Notes: generated by a model from the letters alone, not told the origin. 64,000 nt of DNA from Udeniomyces pyricola (GCA_039545295.1 BCIK01000008.1:822487-886486), one strand, 5' to 3'. Positions 48,327 to 61,197 are shown, counted from the stretch's first letter. Numbers and translations are program-made.

Positions 48327-51023
48327 ATGACCGTCGGTGCCAACACCCTTGCTGGTTGGCCGTCCCTCACTTACCGCCAAGTGTGAGTAGAACGTTTCTC
48401 CTGACATGCCATCTTGCACCCAGTTCACCCGCCCTTCGTCCGGCGTTCGTCTGCCGAAACACTCTCAGTCCAACAAACGGTGGACGACGCCGCATGTTAT
48501 TCAGCTGGCTCAGAGGGCTATTTCCACCAAATGTTTGTGACATTGACCTTGTGGGACTCACTTCTGAACCCTCAGTCATTATACCTATACGCTACCTCCA
48601 ACCGTCGTCCTTGCGATACTGGCATACCCCTTGCTGACGCGCAAAGACGCGCTCAAGCTGGCGATTCTGATCTTCATCGCCGTCGTCTCGACCACACCCT
48701 GGGACGCCTGGATCATTTCCGAAGGCGCGTGGACATATCCGGCAGGAACCGTTCTGGGAACATGTTGGGGCATCCCATACGAAGAGTTTGCCTTTTTCGG
48801 AATCCGTACGTTTGCTGTTTTCGCTTTCGGAAGGGTCCGTCGGCCCAAGAGCACGATACTGGCTTGGTAGCTTGCAGCCTAACATCTATCGCTTCTTTTC
48901 ATGTGCTTGGTCGCTGCTTCATCTGGTATCATTCTCATGAACGTCTCTCTCCCCCTTCAGAGACCACCTTCACGACACTGCTTCACACGTTGCTCTCGCG
49001 TCCCCTTCTGCCCCCACTCTCCGTGCCGACTGCGTCTTCCAAGTCTTTCTCCCCCAATCCACTCTTGTTTCTGACCCCCCTAATCCTACCATCCGTCTAC
49101 TTCCTATCGCCCCTATCACCCTCGCCTCTTCCGCGGTCGGCATTTTACTTCCGAGCCTTGACACTCTGGGCGACACCTTTCCTAGCCCTTCTCATCTTCA
49201 CAACCTCTAGCTTTGCTCTTCACCCAATCCGTCGAAAGACCGTCGCGACTAGCATCGCCTTGGCGACTGCTTGGTTCATCACTGTTGATACGATCGCTCT
49301 CCGTGCAGGCAGTTGGCGTGTAGAATCAGACGTCCTTGTCGGCTGGGAGCTTTGGCGGGCTATGCCGGTCGAAGAGGCAACCTTTTTCCTCGTCACCAAC
49401 ACCCTCGTCGTATTTGGACTGGAAGCATGCGAGCATCTTTTCGCCATATTCATTCTCTATCCCGAACTCGTAGCAACTTCTCTGTCGTCTAGCAAGATGC
49501 TCGGCACGGATGAAAAGACCTCGCTCGTCATGCAGACCAACCCTTATTTGCCCACCAGCATGCCTCTTGCACCTCCACCGTTGCTAGCTCTGTACGTCAA
49601 TCGCTCGAATTACCCGTCCCAGCGACAGGAAGATATCTTTGATGCCGTCCGGATACTGGAGAAAAAAAGTCGAAGCTTCTGGGTCGCTAGCGCTGGATTT
49701 CCAGCCGAGGTGCGATTTGACCTGATAGTTCTGTGAGTCTCTCTTTCGTGTCTCTCACAGAGAGGGTACAGTGTCCACGAGCGGACACGTATGTCTTACT
49801 GGAACCCAGCTTGTAAGCTAAGGTCGTTCCCGTTGCTAACCCGTCGTTTGTGTCATAGGTATGCATTTTGCCGCGTGACGGACGATCTCATAGACGCACC
49901 ACCTTCTTCCTCCCTGTCATCCGACCCAACCGAGACTATCTCAACTATTTCCTCCTTTCTCGACCTCATCTTTGCCCCGCGAGACCCTTCATCATGCCTA
50001 TCCTCTGCCTCCTCTGTGCCATCTTCCGACCCTCTCTCACTGCCTCCTCAAGAGGTCCCCGCTCTCTGGCCTCTCCCGCAACCACCCCGACCGACACAAG
50101 CCGAGATCCAGGCCTTCCTCGACGCTCATGTCCCGCTCGCTGCTCACTCGGCGTTCCGACTCCTTTCCCTCATCACGCATCGGGTACCGAGGTATCCGTT
50201 CGATGACCTTCTCGATGGATTCCGAACCGACATCCAATTTACCCCGACGTTTCCTACCCCATCGCCAGCTTCGTCTTCGCCGCTCAACTCGTCTCTCTCA
50301 GCCTCATCGTCGTCGTTTCCTATCCACACCCTCTCTGATCTCCTTCAATATTCTCTCCATGTTGCCGCCTCGACGGCCGAGATGATTGTTCATTGCTCCT
50401 TCTCCTCCTCTCCTTCTTCCGTTCCTCGTTCGTTATCTGCTCGGACCTCGATCCTAGAGCAAAGTCGCAAGATGGGCGTATCTCTACAGCTCGTCAACAT
50501 TGCCCGAGATCTTCGGGAAGACGCACGGAATGGTCGGATTTACATCCCTTTGGATTGGTTCACCCATGGATGTGAGATCCCAGAACTTGGCATCGACATT
50601 CCTCCTCGACCTGATCTTCACCCACTTCTCCTCAGCTTTGCTCGCCCATCTGTGTCTTCCTCGAATCAGGACCCGACGGATCGAGAAGCAGCCGAAGCGA
50701 GTTTCCCTTGGTCGATCTACTCGTTACCTCTTCTCGCTCTCTCCGATTACTATGCCGACCTATCGCGCGAAGCCCTAGGGGAGTTGCCGAGGGAGGTTCG
50801 GGCGGGCGCGAGGGCGGCCGTGGCGAGTTATCTGATGATTGGAGAGGAGTTGAGGAGGAGACAAGGGGATGTCAGAGGGGAGTTGGGGGTGGGTTCGAGT
50901 CGTCAAAGGGAGATGGGCGAGAGGAAGAAGGGGGGTAAGGTAAGAGGAGAGAGGAGAGTCAAGGTGCCGGGATGGAAAAGGATCGCCAGGGTTCTGTGGG
51001 AGGTGTATCTGAAAGGTTGGTAG
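48327..51023 (+). CDS. crtYB: Bifunctional lycopene cyclase / phytoene synthase
   Basis: Exons join(48327..48382, 48576..48805, 48961..49732, 49859..51023), 740 residues. The N-terminal membrane part is the fungal-type lycopene cyclase: LTYRQVHYTYTLPP, then TTPWDAWIISEGAWTYPAGT and IPYEEFAFFGIQTT, with the second repeat MPVEEATFFLVTNTLVVFG. The C-terminal half is phytoene synthase: RSFWVASAGFPAEVR, the first Asp motif YAFCRVTDDLID (residues 354-365) and the second, NIARDLREDARNGRIYIP, near residue 565. It joins two geranylgeranyl diphosphates into phytoene and cyclises lycopene to beta-carotene. The desaturase acting between these steps is not in the window. A Ser/Pro-rich insertion splits the synthase part after the first Asp motif. 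The C-terminus is rich in Arg, Gly and Glu. Confidence 0.96.
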
Positions 51024-51461
51024 TATCTTGGGGAGGGAGGAGGGGGGGGGGAGGGGGCATCGTTCGTGTGTCTCCTTCGACGGGTACCTGTCTGGTCACG
51101 TGAGAAACTTAATATCTACATACATACCTTGATCTATTCTCAATGTTCTCTTCTTGGACGCATTTGGTCCTGACGGGATGCAGAGTCGATGAGAGAGACC
51201 AATCAGCAAAAGAGAGAGAGAGGAAAAAAAAAAAAAAAAAAAAAATGAGGGCGAAAAGTAAAAAGGGCAGGGATGTTGGGAAGTTGGTCGATGAGAACGA
51301 ATTCCAGAAATTCCGGTCTGACCTGTTCCAAACTCCATTCCACACGCGTCCTCTCTCCTTGCCCACCCACCCACCCACCCTTTCTAACCCCCTCCTTCCA
51401 GCTCACCAGTCCATCAAACCCCCATCGGAACGACGCCAACCAGTCCTCTCTCCTCTCACCA
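51024..51461. other. Short intergenic region before Nop14
   Basis: It contains a G-rich run at about 51041-51051 and a long A run at about 51225-51244. The 60 bases ahead of the Nop14 start are CT-rich. Nothing else was recognised. Confidence 0.5.
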
Positions 51462-54400
51462 ATGGCCAAAGGCTCTCAGCTTTCCCAGCTCAAATCCAAG
51501 CTCTCCTCCGCCGGGCTCAACCGTCAATCCCAGCCGGCCAACCGCGGCGGCAGCGACAAGGATGGTCAGAAGAACAAGCGCAAACGCGGGCCGGACGACG
51601 AGAAGAAGTTGGCAAAGATCAGACAGGAGATGAACCCGTTCGAAGAGAAGGTTACCAGGGTAAGAAGACTCGCGTCATCATCTTTCGTAGCGGCAGAGTT
51701 CGAACAGAAGAGAAAGGAAGAAAGGGGAGGGATGGGATTCAGGTGGCAACGACGAAGCCAGAAGAGGAGAATCCTCATCAATGACTGACTTTTATCGTCT
51801 TTCTTATGCGCTTTCTAACCCATCTGGGAACTCTCCTTATACGTGGATCTTATCCTTGCTCAGCTCAAGCACGATGTCGGAGGCAGGAAGCTCAAAGGTT
51901 CAACTGGTCGACCAGGTCAAGCGAAGCAAGCCGGTCTTGAAGAGGTAAACTTGCTTTTGTTTCATGTCCTCGTCAACCAAATAGTCTTAGTGGTGGCGTC
52001 ACCATCCATCCGACATCTTCTACCTCTCTCTGAGTCCTCTCTTTACCCCAGTCAGCTCACGCCTGTCGTTCTTCCCATGCTCACGCTGTGTCTTTTCCTC
52101 TGCCCACCTATCCTCCTTTCGTTTCCTGGGCGGGATTTTCCCTTTCCAAACACCCTTCTTAGCGCAAACGAACCCTCCTCCCTGCCCTAACGAACCGCCA
52201 CCACACCGGCACGTTTGTCGATCGTCGATTCGGAGAATCCAATCCGACCCTCACGCCCGAAGAAAAGATGCTCGAACGATTCACCAAGGAGAAGCAGCGG
52301 GCGAGCGTCCGAGGGTCGAGTCGGGCTGAGATGTTCAACCTGGGCGATAGCGGGGACGAAGGCGAAGGACTTACTCATTACGGCAAGAGTTTGGGCCTCG
52401 ATGATTTCGAAGGGGAAGGACTTGGTATGGGTCTGGAGGATGAGGATGAGGAGGATAGAGGTACGTTCTTCGTGCGGGGAATTTTTACATTCCTGGCTTT
52501 TCTTGATCTCGAGGTTTAAAGGGGTTGACAAGCGGCGCGTCGCGCATTTATGTTTGTATCCACTATCACAGGTCAGATCGACCGGGATACCGTCAAGTTT
52601 GACCATTTCGGTGGCTTCGCAGAGGATGATGAGGAGAGGGTGCGTTTTGTTCATCCCTTTTTGAACTGAAACCCTCGACGGAACGGTAGTCGAAAGCTAT
52701 CCAATGTAGCTAACATGCTTTCTTAATTCTTCTTTTTCTTCTTTTTTTTTTTCTCTCCTTTTCTTTGACCTGTGACCCGTTCCCTGCGGATGAATCCAGC
52801 CCGAGAGGAAAAAGTCCAAGTCTGAAGTCATGGCCGAAGTCATGGCCAAATCCAAGGACCACAAGGTAAGTCCTATCAGAAACCCCCTTCTTTAGTCTTG
52901 ACTCATTAGAGGTCCAACACACCTCGTTTCGCCTCTGCCTTTACGCATGATGAAGCCGCATTAGATCTTATGCTTATATCTTCTTTGTACATTTCTCTCA
53001 ATTCCCATCAATTGCTGCATCCATCGTCTACGCTCGATCCGACTTCCTTCGTACCCTTAGTACGCACGACAACTCGAGCGAGAAAAGGACGACATGGTCC
53101 GTCAAGCGATCGACGACGATTTCGGTGACCTCCGTGATCTCCTCATGGGTGTTCCCCTAACCGAGTCCGAAGCAAAGTTCAACCCGGAGGACCCTTCTTT
53201 GACGGCTTCGTCGGCGAACCGAGTGCCGATCGGACCTCGACCGGATGGACGTGCGGCTCACATCATTCCTGAGGCGGAAACGCCCGCTCTTCCTGCTGAC
53301 CCGAACGCGATCCCTGAGCCGGTCGACTACGATCAGTTCGTCAAGAGTCTCGCGTTCGATCGAAGGGCTAAGCCGACGGACAGGACCAAGACGGAGGAAG
53401 AATTGGCGTTGGAGGAAAAGGAGAAGTTGGAGGAGGCGGAGAAGAAGAGGTTGAAGAGGATGAGGGGTGAGCCGGATTCGGACGATGAGGACGATGGAAA
53501 CGTCAAGGGCAAAGGAAAGAAGGGTAAGAAGGTGGATGAGAACAGGAAGAGGGGAGCGGACGATTTGGAGGACGATTATGAGATGGAGGATGGGGAACAG
53601 GGTGTTGAGGGTGCTTATGGTTTGGGTGGTGGTCTTGGAGACGGTGGACCCGACGCGTCGGAGGAATCGGGTGAAGAGGATGAAGGCGATGAGGATGAAG
53701 ATGAGGATGATGAGGAGGGGTCCGGAGATGAGGATGAGGAGGACGGGGATGAGTCGGATGACATGGAGGACCTCGACGAGGACGATGAAGCCCAACTCGG
53801 CGACGATGACGAGGAGGAAGTGGACGACGATAAGGCGATCTCCATCCTACCGACCGACACCTCGCTGCTCATTCCTTCCGCCGCTCGATCCCTCTCGACC
53901 TCGGCTGCTCGGACGGCCAAGTCGACGGCCTCGAAATTGGCCGCTCGCAAGGAGCTTCCTTTCACGTTCCCCTGTCCGTCAAGCCACGAGGAGTTCACGG
54001 AAATCTTGGAGCAGCACGACGTCCATGTCGATCGACCTGAAGATGTCGAGTTGGTCGTCAAGAGGATCCGAGCTGTTTGGCACCCAAAGCTTGGGGAGGG
54101 CAACAAGGAGAGGATGCAGGTGCGTTTTCGTGTTCTGTTTTGTTCTTTTCGGTGTTAACGTTGAATTCAATCATTCGAGCTAGCGTTATCTTAGCCTTGA
54201 TATGCAAGTTTTCTGGCTCACCTTTTCGTTTTTTTCTCTCTCTCTTTCTTGACTTCTTGATGGTCACAGATCTTTATGACGATCCTTATCGACCACATCT
54301 TTGCTGTTCTCTCTCCTCCTTCTCCTTCCTTCGCTACTCTCTCCCTCCTGCTTCCCCATCTTCTCGCCCTCCAAACGTCTTACCCACTTCTCGCTGCTCA

Positions 54401-56041
54401 ACATACCATCTCCAAGCTCGTGCTCATGCAAAAGAACCTTACCCGAGGTCTCGCCCGTGGTTCCGCCCTCGAGGGGTCCAAGACCTTCCCTGGCCTACCC
54501 GAGCTCGGATTGCTTCGAGTCGTTGGGTTGACGTGGAGTTCGAGTGATTTCAGCCACCCCGTCGTGGCTCCAGCAATGCTGCTGATGAATCAGTACCTCA
54601 GTCAGGCGAGGGTTCGAGATCTCAAGGATCTAGGAAGCGGACTCTTCTTGTCTAGTCTCGTGTTGCAGGTGAGATCCAAGGACTCGTCGACGGAGACCAT
54701 GATCACATACTTCGTTCTTTTTGCTTCCTCATCCTGCTCGATTTTGCAAGACTCATCATGTTGTCTTTTTTTTTCCCACGGTTTTTCTCTTTATCTCCTT
54801 GCGTCTCTTATTGCTCGCGTTTCCGCTCTTCCTCTTACTCTTGTGATCTCTCCAGTACGAGGCTCTCTCGAAGCGTTTCGTGCCAGAAGTTCTCAACTTC
54901 CTTGCACAGGCCATTTTGATCCTCTGCCCGCATACGTTCACCTCTTCGACCCTTCCTGGTTCCTACCCTTTCACCGACCTCGACACCGACCGCGTTCTCC
55001 CCCTGAAGCTCACCAAAGCCAAGGGTCTCAACCCTCATCCGACAGCCAACCTCCCTTCTCTCCTCGCCTCCGATGCGGACGACGATGACCAGGCTCAAAC
55101 CAAAGTAGAGCTTCTGGCGACGGCTTGGCGACTCGTTGGCAAGTTTGCTACGCTGTACACGAGCTTGGACGCGTTTGTCGAGATCTTCAAGCCCATGGAA
55201 GAATTGCTCAAGGGGTTGAACGTGAAGAAGCTGTCGCCAAAGATGCAGGTAAGTCGTCGTCGTCTCATCACTCTTGGTTATTCCTCATCGTTTTAATGCA
55301 CATAGTCTGCATATACCCACCGTCAACAGGAACACCCTTATCTTTTTTTTTTCTCTTTTTCTTCTGTTTATCGAATGCTAATGCCGATCTCTTCCCTTCC
55401 TTCATTCTTCCAACCTTCCCGTCGTCTCCAAAAGGCTCTCCACGCCTCGACACTCACGCCCATTTCCAACACGCTCAAATTCTCTCTTCTCTCCCGTCGA
55501 CCGCTCTTGCTCCAAGCGCACAAACCGATCCCCATCCCATCTTACGTGCCCAAGTTCGAAGGCTCGTCGTACTCTCATACCAAGCGATACGATCCCGACG
55601 CCGAGCGCAACGCCGCGAGCAAGCTCAAGAGCCAGTACAAGCAGGAACGCAAAGGTGCCATTCGCGAGCTCAGGAAGGACGCCAGGTTCCTCGCGGGAGA
55701 GAGGAACAGGGAGAAGGACGAAAAGGACGCGGCGTGTGAGTATCTAAGGGTTCACTTGCTCCTTCTTCTTCTTTTCCTCTTGGATTTTTTTTTTTTTTTG
55801 GTGTTATTTGGCTTCGTTCCTATTCGGCCCCATGTCGTTTGGGTTGCGGGGGAGGGACGAGAGGGGGATCAAATTTGAAAAGAATGCAAGCTAAAACCTT
55901 CTACCTTTTCTTCTTTTGCTTTTGCCTTCATCAGACGAGGCGAGACAGCGATCTATCAAGGGTGCCATCACCGTCGAGCGAGCCGAGGAGAAGCAGATGG
56001 AGCGCGAAAAAGCTCGGGACAAGAAGCGACAAGGAAAGTAA
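51462..56041 (+). CDS. NOP14: Nucleolar protein 14 (U3 snoRNP-associated ribosome biogenesis factor)
   Basis: Exons join(51462..51659, 51864..51944, 52163..52460, 52572..52639, 52800..52865, 53061..54119, 54270..54668, 54856..55248, 55435..55735, 55935..56041), 989 residues. Nop14 acts in the nucleolus in the small-subunit processome, needed for 18S rRNA maturation and 40S assembly. Family blocks present are NPFEEKVTR, LKGSTGRPGQAKQAGLEERK, FVDRRFGESNPTLTPEEKML, KSLGLDDFEGEGLG and DDMVRQAIDDDFGDLRDLL. They are followed by a long acidic segment (Asp/Glu runs, about residues 410-500), then the helical C-terminal half and PLLLQAHKPIPIPSYVPKFE. The end is basic (REKARDKKRQGK). The start ATG at 51462 fits because the lysine-rich N-terminus with NPFE is reached at once. 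Size is slightly above yeast Nop14. Confidence 0.93.
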
Positions 56042-56588
56042 AAAAAAAAAAGCAAACAAAAAAAATTACAAAAAAACCCTGTTGCTTTATTTTCTTCTTT
56101 GTTTCTTTTTTTTTTGTCTCGCTTTTTCTTACACCCTTGGTCTCACTATTTTTTATATATACTTTTTTTGCCCTTTTGCCCCTATATGTTTCGTTTTCAT
56201 CTTGTTTCTCTTCCGTTTCTTTTGCTTTGCTTTTCGTTCGTTCGTTTGGTTTGGTTGGTTGACTGGTCGGTATGGGGCGCGGCACGTGAACGGCGGCCGT
56301 TTGGTTCGTTCTTCGTTACGATGACATGTTGCATAGACATAAAGATGAGTCGATTGAAGCCAAGAGAGACTAGAGAGAGAGATAGAGACGTGGAAAGGGA
56401 TGAATCAGAGAGGAAGGGAGAAAGCCTGGAGGGATCGGACAATAAATGATGGATCGAGAAGACAAAAAAAAAAAAAACAAGAGCAAGCTATGTAGAGAGC
56501 AAAAAAAAAAAGGCCCTGAGATGCCTTCGCCGATGATCTCGTGATGATCGTTGTGCACGACCGGAGTCCAACATAAGTACAGTGGCGA
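56042..56588. other. Convergent 3' intergenic region
   Basis: Nop14 and the haspin-like gene end here from opposite sides. The first part is A-rich then T-rich (56040-56170), as usual for transcript ends; two more A runs lie near 56464-56476 and 56500-56510. No gene was recognised. Confidence 0.5.
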
Positions 56589-59452
56589 TCACTGACACCA
56601 TCCTCGTTGACTTCCCCATGTCACCAAATCCTCAGCCGACATCCATCCTTCCGCTCCTTTCCTTCCCTTGAGGCTCCGTTCGAGCTCGCGTCGGGTCTCT
56701 TCGAGCGCGCGGCACGCTTCGAGTTCGCGCGCGACGATGGCGGGGTCTTTAGGCGTCGCTTTCGAACGGACGACGATAGAGCGACGGGAGTTGCTCGTCA
56801 GTGTCGGTTTGGGATGACGCGTGAGAGAGTAGAGGATGAATTGAAGCCACTGGGAAGAGAGGAATTTGACAAATGGGAATCAGACATGACAGAGACGAGA
56901 GTCGGTTGGAAAGACACATGGCAGATGAGTGTTAAACGGAGGAAGGTGTGAAGGTTTGGTTGGGGTTAAAAAATTGGGTACGATGGTCATGGATTGGGTT
57001 GAGCTTACCATGAGATTCGTCGATGGATAGAAGTCGGACCAATCGCCCTCGCCGATGAAATCTCGCATCGCTCGGTAGACGTCCCATTGTCGACCTAGAG
57101 AAAACCACCCATGACAAGCACACGTCATAGCCAAGGGAAGAGAGAAGAGAAGGAGAAGAAACCAATCAGTATCAGTGATCTATGTCATTGGACATCAACC
57201 CTACCCTCTCATCGTGAAACAGACGAACCTTTGCCTTCAAAATGTTCAGTCTCGAACGGTGTCCACCACACTGACTCGTTGCCCAAACGCCGATTCTCGA
57301 CCGAGGCGGCATCCATCCGTGACAAACCAAAGTCGATGATACTCGTTTGCAGACCGCAGCTGGAATCGAAGGGACCGGAGAGCGAGATGGGATTCTCTGC
57401 GGGTTTGACGAGGATCTGACCGAGATGGAGGTCCCGATGCTGAAGGGCCAAAGCGACAGGTAGAGGAAAGGGGAAGGAAGAGGGCAAGCACGGATGTTTA
57501 GCCCATCCACGCATACTTTTGTGTCGGAAAGAAGCAGGCACTCACCTCGAAGCGAAGTTGCTTCTCTGCCCGAGCCAATGACGAACACACGCTCCAAAAG
57601 ACCCCTGCCGCTTCCGACCACGGCAAGAGTGTCGAAGGGGAGAACGACTCGAGATCGATACCTCCATGCGTCTGAATGAGGATAGCATAGCGTTGAGAAG
57701 ACTCAAAGACAGCTGAACCGAACATGCGAACAAGGGTTTCACAATGACCATCGGTCAGTCATGGCCTGACAAGAAGATGAGGCGGGATCGATGATCTGAG
57801 ATGAGGGACGTACAAGGACGAGCATTCTCGCTCTTCTCGGGGCGAGCTAGCTTGAAGTCATCCCAGTGGGAGATGAGCTCGTCCGGATACGATCCTTGCA
57901 CGACGAAAGCTCTGACGTACCAAGTCAAGATGATTAGCCAATGCTCGTCGTTTCCTTAGTAAGATGAATGACGGATAAACACCAGGAGGGGAAAAAGACA
58001 CTCACGCTTTCAACTCGCAGAAACCTGGTAACGCCCCAACTAGACGTCCAAGCTCAATCTCTCTAGCCACGTCTCTGGCGTCACTCCATACGGGTTCAGG
58101 TTCCTCTAGCTCGTCGACATCCTCCTCTTCTTCCTCCGTGTTAGACGCCAACTCAGCTCCTGAGTCCTCATCGATCGACGACCTCTCGACGAGCGAGAGT
58201 TTCTGAAGCTCCAGTTCTAATGCCTTGTCATCAGAAAGCAAAGGGACAACCTTCATGACGAGTTGCTCCTCCAAGGTTCCCGTGGAGGACAACCTTGACG
58301 AAGGAATGGAAAAGACTTCCGAGTAGGTCGCTTCACCAATCTTGTGGATGTGTGTGCTAGAGGAGGAATCGGATGTGAAGAAGGCGTTTGTGGCGAGAAA
58401 GGTAGAAAAGTTGGGCAAGGGAGCAGAGAGTGATTGGGAGCAAGCGGTGAGGATGCGATTGAGGGGTGTAGGGGCTGAATGGACTGAAGGTGAGAGATGG
58501 ACTGAGTCAAGAGCGGAAAGGAGACTTGTCGATGAAGATATAGTGGAGCTATATGGCATAGATGATGGTCGAGAAGATGCCGTTGGCGAAGAGACTGAAG
58601 CGGAAGAGTCTTGCACGTCGTCTTGGAGATGACTTGGTGAGGAAGATCGAGACGAGGGGATAGTATTCGATGCAGCAGATGATGCCGGACTAGCCGATGG
58701 ATGACGTCTCGAAGAGCGAATGAGGGGCTGAACGATGGTAGGAGAGGATTTAGGAGTCGACGACGCGTCGAGGGAAGGGGGCAGGGTCGGAAGGCACGCC
58801 GAAACCTTTCTGAGGGTCGGCTTTGGGGGTGGCACGATGACCTCTGCAGGCATGTTAGACAAGTAGTCCTCTTCTACCTGCGGGGTTTCTTCTCTCTCGA
58901 GCTCTTGCGCGTCCTGGGCCTGAAGCGGCGACGAGCTTGGGACAAGCGCAGTGATCGTGGTAGGCGGAGTGACGATAGTCTTGCCGAGTGAATCTCGTCT
59001 GCCTTTCTTCTGAAGCTCTCGAGGCTCGGAAGATTCTCTCCCATTCTTGTCTTTGAGAACGTCTCGACCAGGAGGAGCACGCGAGGAGGAGTGAACGACG
59101 GCACGTTTAGAGGGGAAGAGGGTTTGAGCGACTGTATCGGTCGAGTTTGTGGATTCGGTGACCGGAAGAGTTCTGCTGTTGAACGCTGGAGAGTCGGAGA
59201 GGTCGACTAGGACCTTGACGACACGCTGTGTTCAAGATATGAAATGGCCGCTCAGCTCTGCTGTACCACTGTTTTCGGCACCCGGAAGAGGTACAGGTTG
59301 GAATGGGAGGATGTTGTCTTTACCTTGCGCTGTTTACCGTATGTTCGGACGGATTTGGTCTGGAGTATGAACGACGCAACGTCAGCGGAGTTGACTACGC
59401 GGTATAGATAATGAAGACACAAACTCACATGGGCAGACCAGGTTGCTGACAT
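56589..59452 (-). CDS. Haspin-like protein kinase (histone H3 Thr3 kinase family)
   Basis: Exons complement(56589..56849, 57009..57094, 57229..57439, 57546..57712, 57814..57911, 58006..59225, 59324..59359, 59429..59452), 700 residues. Haspin phosphorylates histone H3 on Thr3 and helps place the chromosomal passenger complex in mitosis. The N-terminus MSATWSAHTKSVRTYGKQRK has the TYG-type basic motif found at the start of many haspins and is built from two tiny exons. The kinase starts near residue 312: HKIGEATYSEVFSI, then QLVMKVVPL with the ATP-binding lysine, FVVQGSYPDELISHWDDFK, HRDLHLGQILV (catalytic Asp about 518), TSIIDFGLSRM and QWDVYRAMRDFIGEGDWSDF. The EGDWSDF and HWDDFK blocks are haspin-specific. 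Unlike animal haspin, the metal-binding motif is DFG and not DYT, and the loop Asn is Gln. The part before the kinase is Ser/Pro-rich. Confidence 0.88.
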
Positions 59453-59912
59453 GTCTTGAGAGCTTTGAGGGGACGTGAGCAATCCAAAGCTTGAAGTTGA
59501 AGGTGGCTGGTTGGCGTTGACGATCAGCGCGTGCATGTCGAGTATCGGCCAAAAGCGAGAAGCCGCGTAGACGATCAGTCAACTAGTCTGGGTGAGTAAC
59601 CAAGCTTCACTGGCTCACATCTCGCGCTATGCTACACGTATTCATGGTCTGATGATCTTTCTATGCTTAAAGTTTACACGTTCAAACTCCCAGCTTGAAA
59701 GCCCTATAAATGCAAAATTGATCGAGTTCTGTAAAGTGGCTCCCAGCGATCCTGAATACACATCTTGGCGATCCAATGGTACAGGGTTTCCCCACCGAAG
59801 GCGCGTCGAGTCGCTGCGTGACAAATCAAGGCTTTGGGCGTGACGGAGCGTGACGAAGTTGTACGTTATAAGGACGACCTCCCGATCATCTCCATCCTCA
59901 TCCATATCCATC
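59453..59912. promoter_or_regulatory. Divergent upstream region of haspin-like and MIX23-like genes
   Basis: The 460 bases separate two opposed start codons. The right end has a short CCATCCTCATCCATATCCAT stretch before the MIX23 start. No named regulatory site was recognised. Confidence 0.5.
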
Positions 59913-61159
59913 ATGTCGGCTCGCCCAACTGACGCCTCTTCTAGCCGGCCTACTCTTGGTACTCCTCCGTCAGTCCGCTCACATACGACTATCTCGTCCT
60001 CCCTATGGCGCTTGCAACAAGACTAAAGCCGATTCCTTCCCCTTCTACATACGATTCTTTCCACTGACAGTCTCTACTACCCAACGCCACCGGACCACTT
60101 GCCCGTCTCTCCCGTGACGTGCCTCGATATCTCTCTTTTCAAACAAGTCATCAAAGAATGGCGCAAAGTAGATGATTCGATCATCATTCAGCTCAACCGC
60201 TCGCTCGCCCGAGCTCGAGACGAAACCCGAACCCGAGCGGCCACGGCTGCGCCGCTCTCCCGTCCGACGGGGCTGCCAGAAGACGAAGGGTGGTGCGCAG
60301 AGGTTTTCTCGGATATCGTCAGTGAGTGAAGCTTCCATACCCTGCCCTCAACCACTTAGAACTACCTTGAGGAAGACGGCTCATCGGACCAAGTATTGAC
60401 GCAAATCTTTGATCAGATGCTTGGACTCATCGGGCGGTGATGCTTCAGGTTTGTACTCGTTTTCCCTAGGGTTCCTTTGTGACACTCATTTGGACTGGAC
60501 TCCATAGCGCGCGTAGCTCAACTATTTTCCTCTGTCCTCTGTATCTCCTCATCCGATCGACAGTACTGTACATCTGTCGTCGACAAACTCCAATCTTCAC
60601 CGACGACCCCGATTGATCCGACCTCGGTCTCGCCCGAATCCCTTCCCCCCGACGTCGCCATCCCGTTCACCTTGAGCGGCGCCAAACCCTACACGCGTCC
60701 TGAAAAGGTCTACAACGCTCTCGAGGTCAAGCCCAAGGCTCATAGCAGAGCCGAAGTGGATCGATCGGAAGCGGTCCTGCTGGTCAGTTCACCGATTGCC
60801 CCTGAAATCTCCCACATCTCACTATACTCATCAGCGGCTGACGACCATATTTTTTTTTGCTACATCAACATCCAATGCTTCTACATTCGTGTTCAGCAAC
60901 GTCGTTACGAGACCGAAAAGTCGGTTGAAGCCATTGTCCGTCAAAGAAGCCTCGATGGTCAGTTCTTCACTCCACCTGCTCCGTTTCTCGTCGGCTGTGA
61001 ATGCTGACCGGCTTCATCTCATGTTGAACGCCATTTATCTTTGGGTTGTCCTTGTATGTTTCCCTCATAGCTTTCAAATCTCGCTGCCGATTCTTTACGC
61101 CTGCGGCTGGGGATGCCGAGGGTAAGCGATGGTGGGACGCAGCGGCTAAGGGTATTTGA
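59913..61159 (+). CDS. MIX23 / caffeine-induced death protein 2 (Cid2) family
   Basis: Exons join(59913..59968, 60071..60321, 60417..60448, 60564..60782, 60897..60957, 61071..61159), 235 residues. MIX23 is a small intermembrane-space protein that supports mitochondrial protein import; the Cid2 name comes from fission yeast. The signature is VTCLDISLFKQVIKEWRKVD followed by DSIIIQLN, then WCAEVF, AWTHRAVMLQ and YCTSVVDKLQ. Cysteines at VTC, GWC and YC may form the disulphide pairs of the family. The C-terminal part, with RRYETEKSVEAIVRQRSL and a Lys/Arg end, is basic and helical. The donor of exon 1 (GTCAGT) is a phase-based choice. The gene is divergent from the haspin-like kinase. Role is inferred from the family. 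Confidence 0.8.
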
Positions 61160-61170
61160 GGGAGAAGATG

Positions 61171-61197
61171 TTATATATATATATATATATATATATT
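61171..61197. repeat. (TA)n microsatellite
   Basis: About 13 TA units just past the end of the MIX23-like gene. Shorter TA runs lie at about 32878-32895, 42889-42902 and 43457-43474, all between genes. Confidence 0.9.

Noticed and set aside
48414..48575. Longer crtYB exon using the acceptor near 48422 (VHPPFVRR)
   Set aside because: It gives a frame without lycopene-cyclase character. The acceptor at 48575 yields VHYTYTLPP, matching the family.
40000..51100. Phytoene desaturase (crtI/carB) in the cluster
   Set aside because: Both strands of the intergenic parts were inspected for the FAD-binding start and other desaturase motifs; none was seen.
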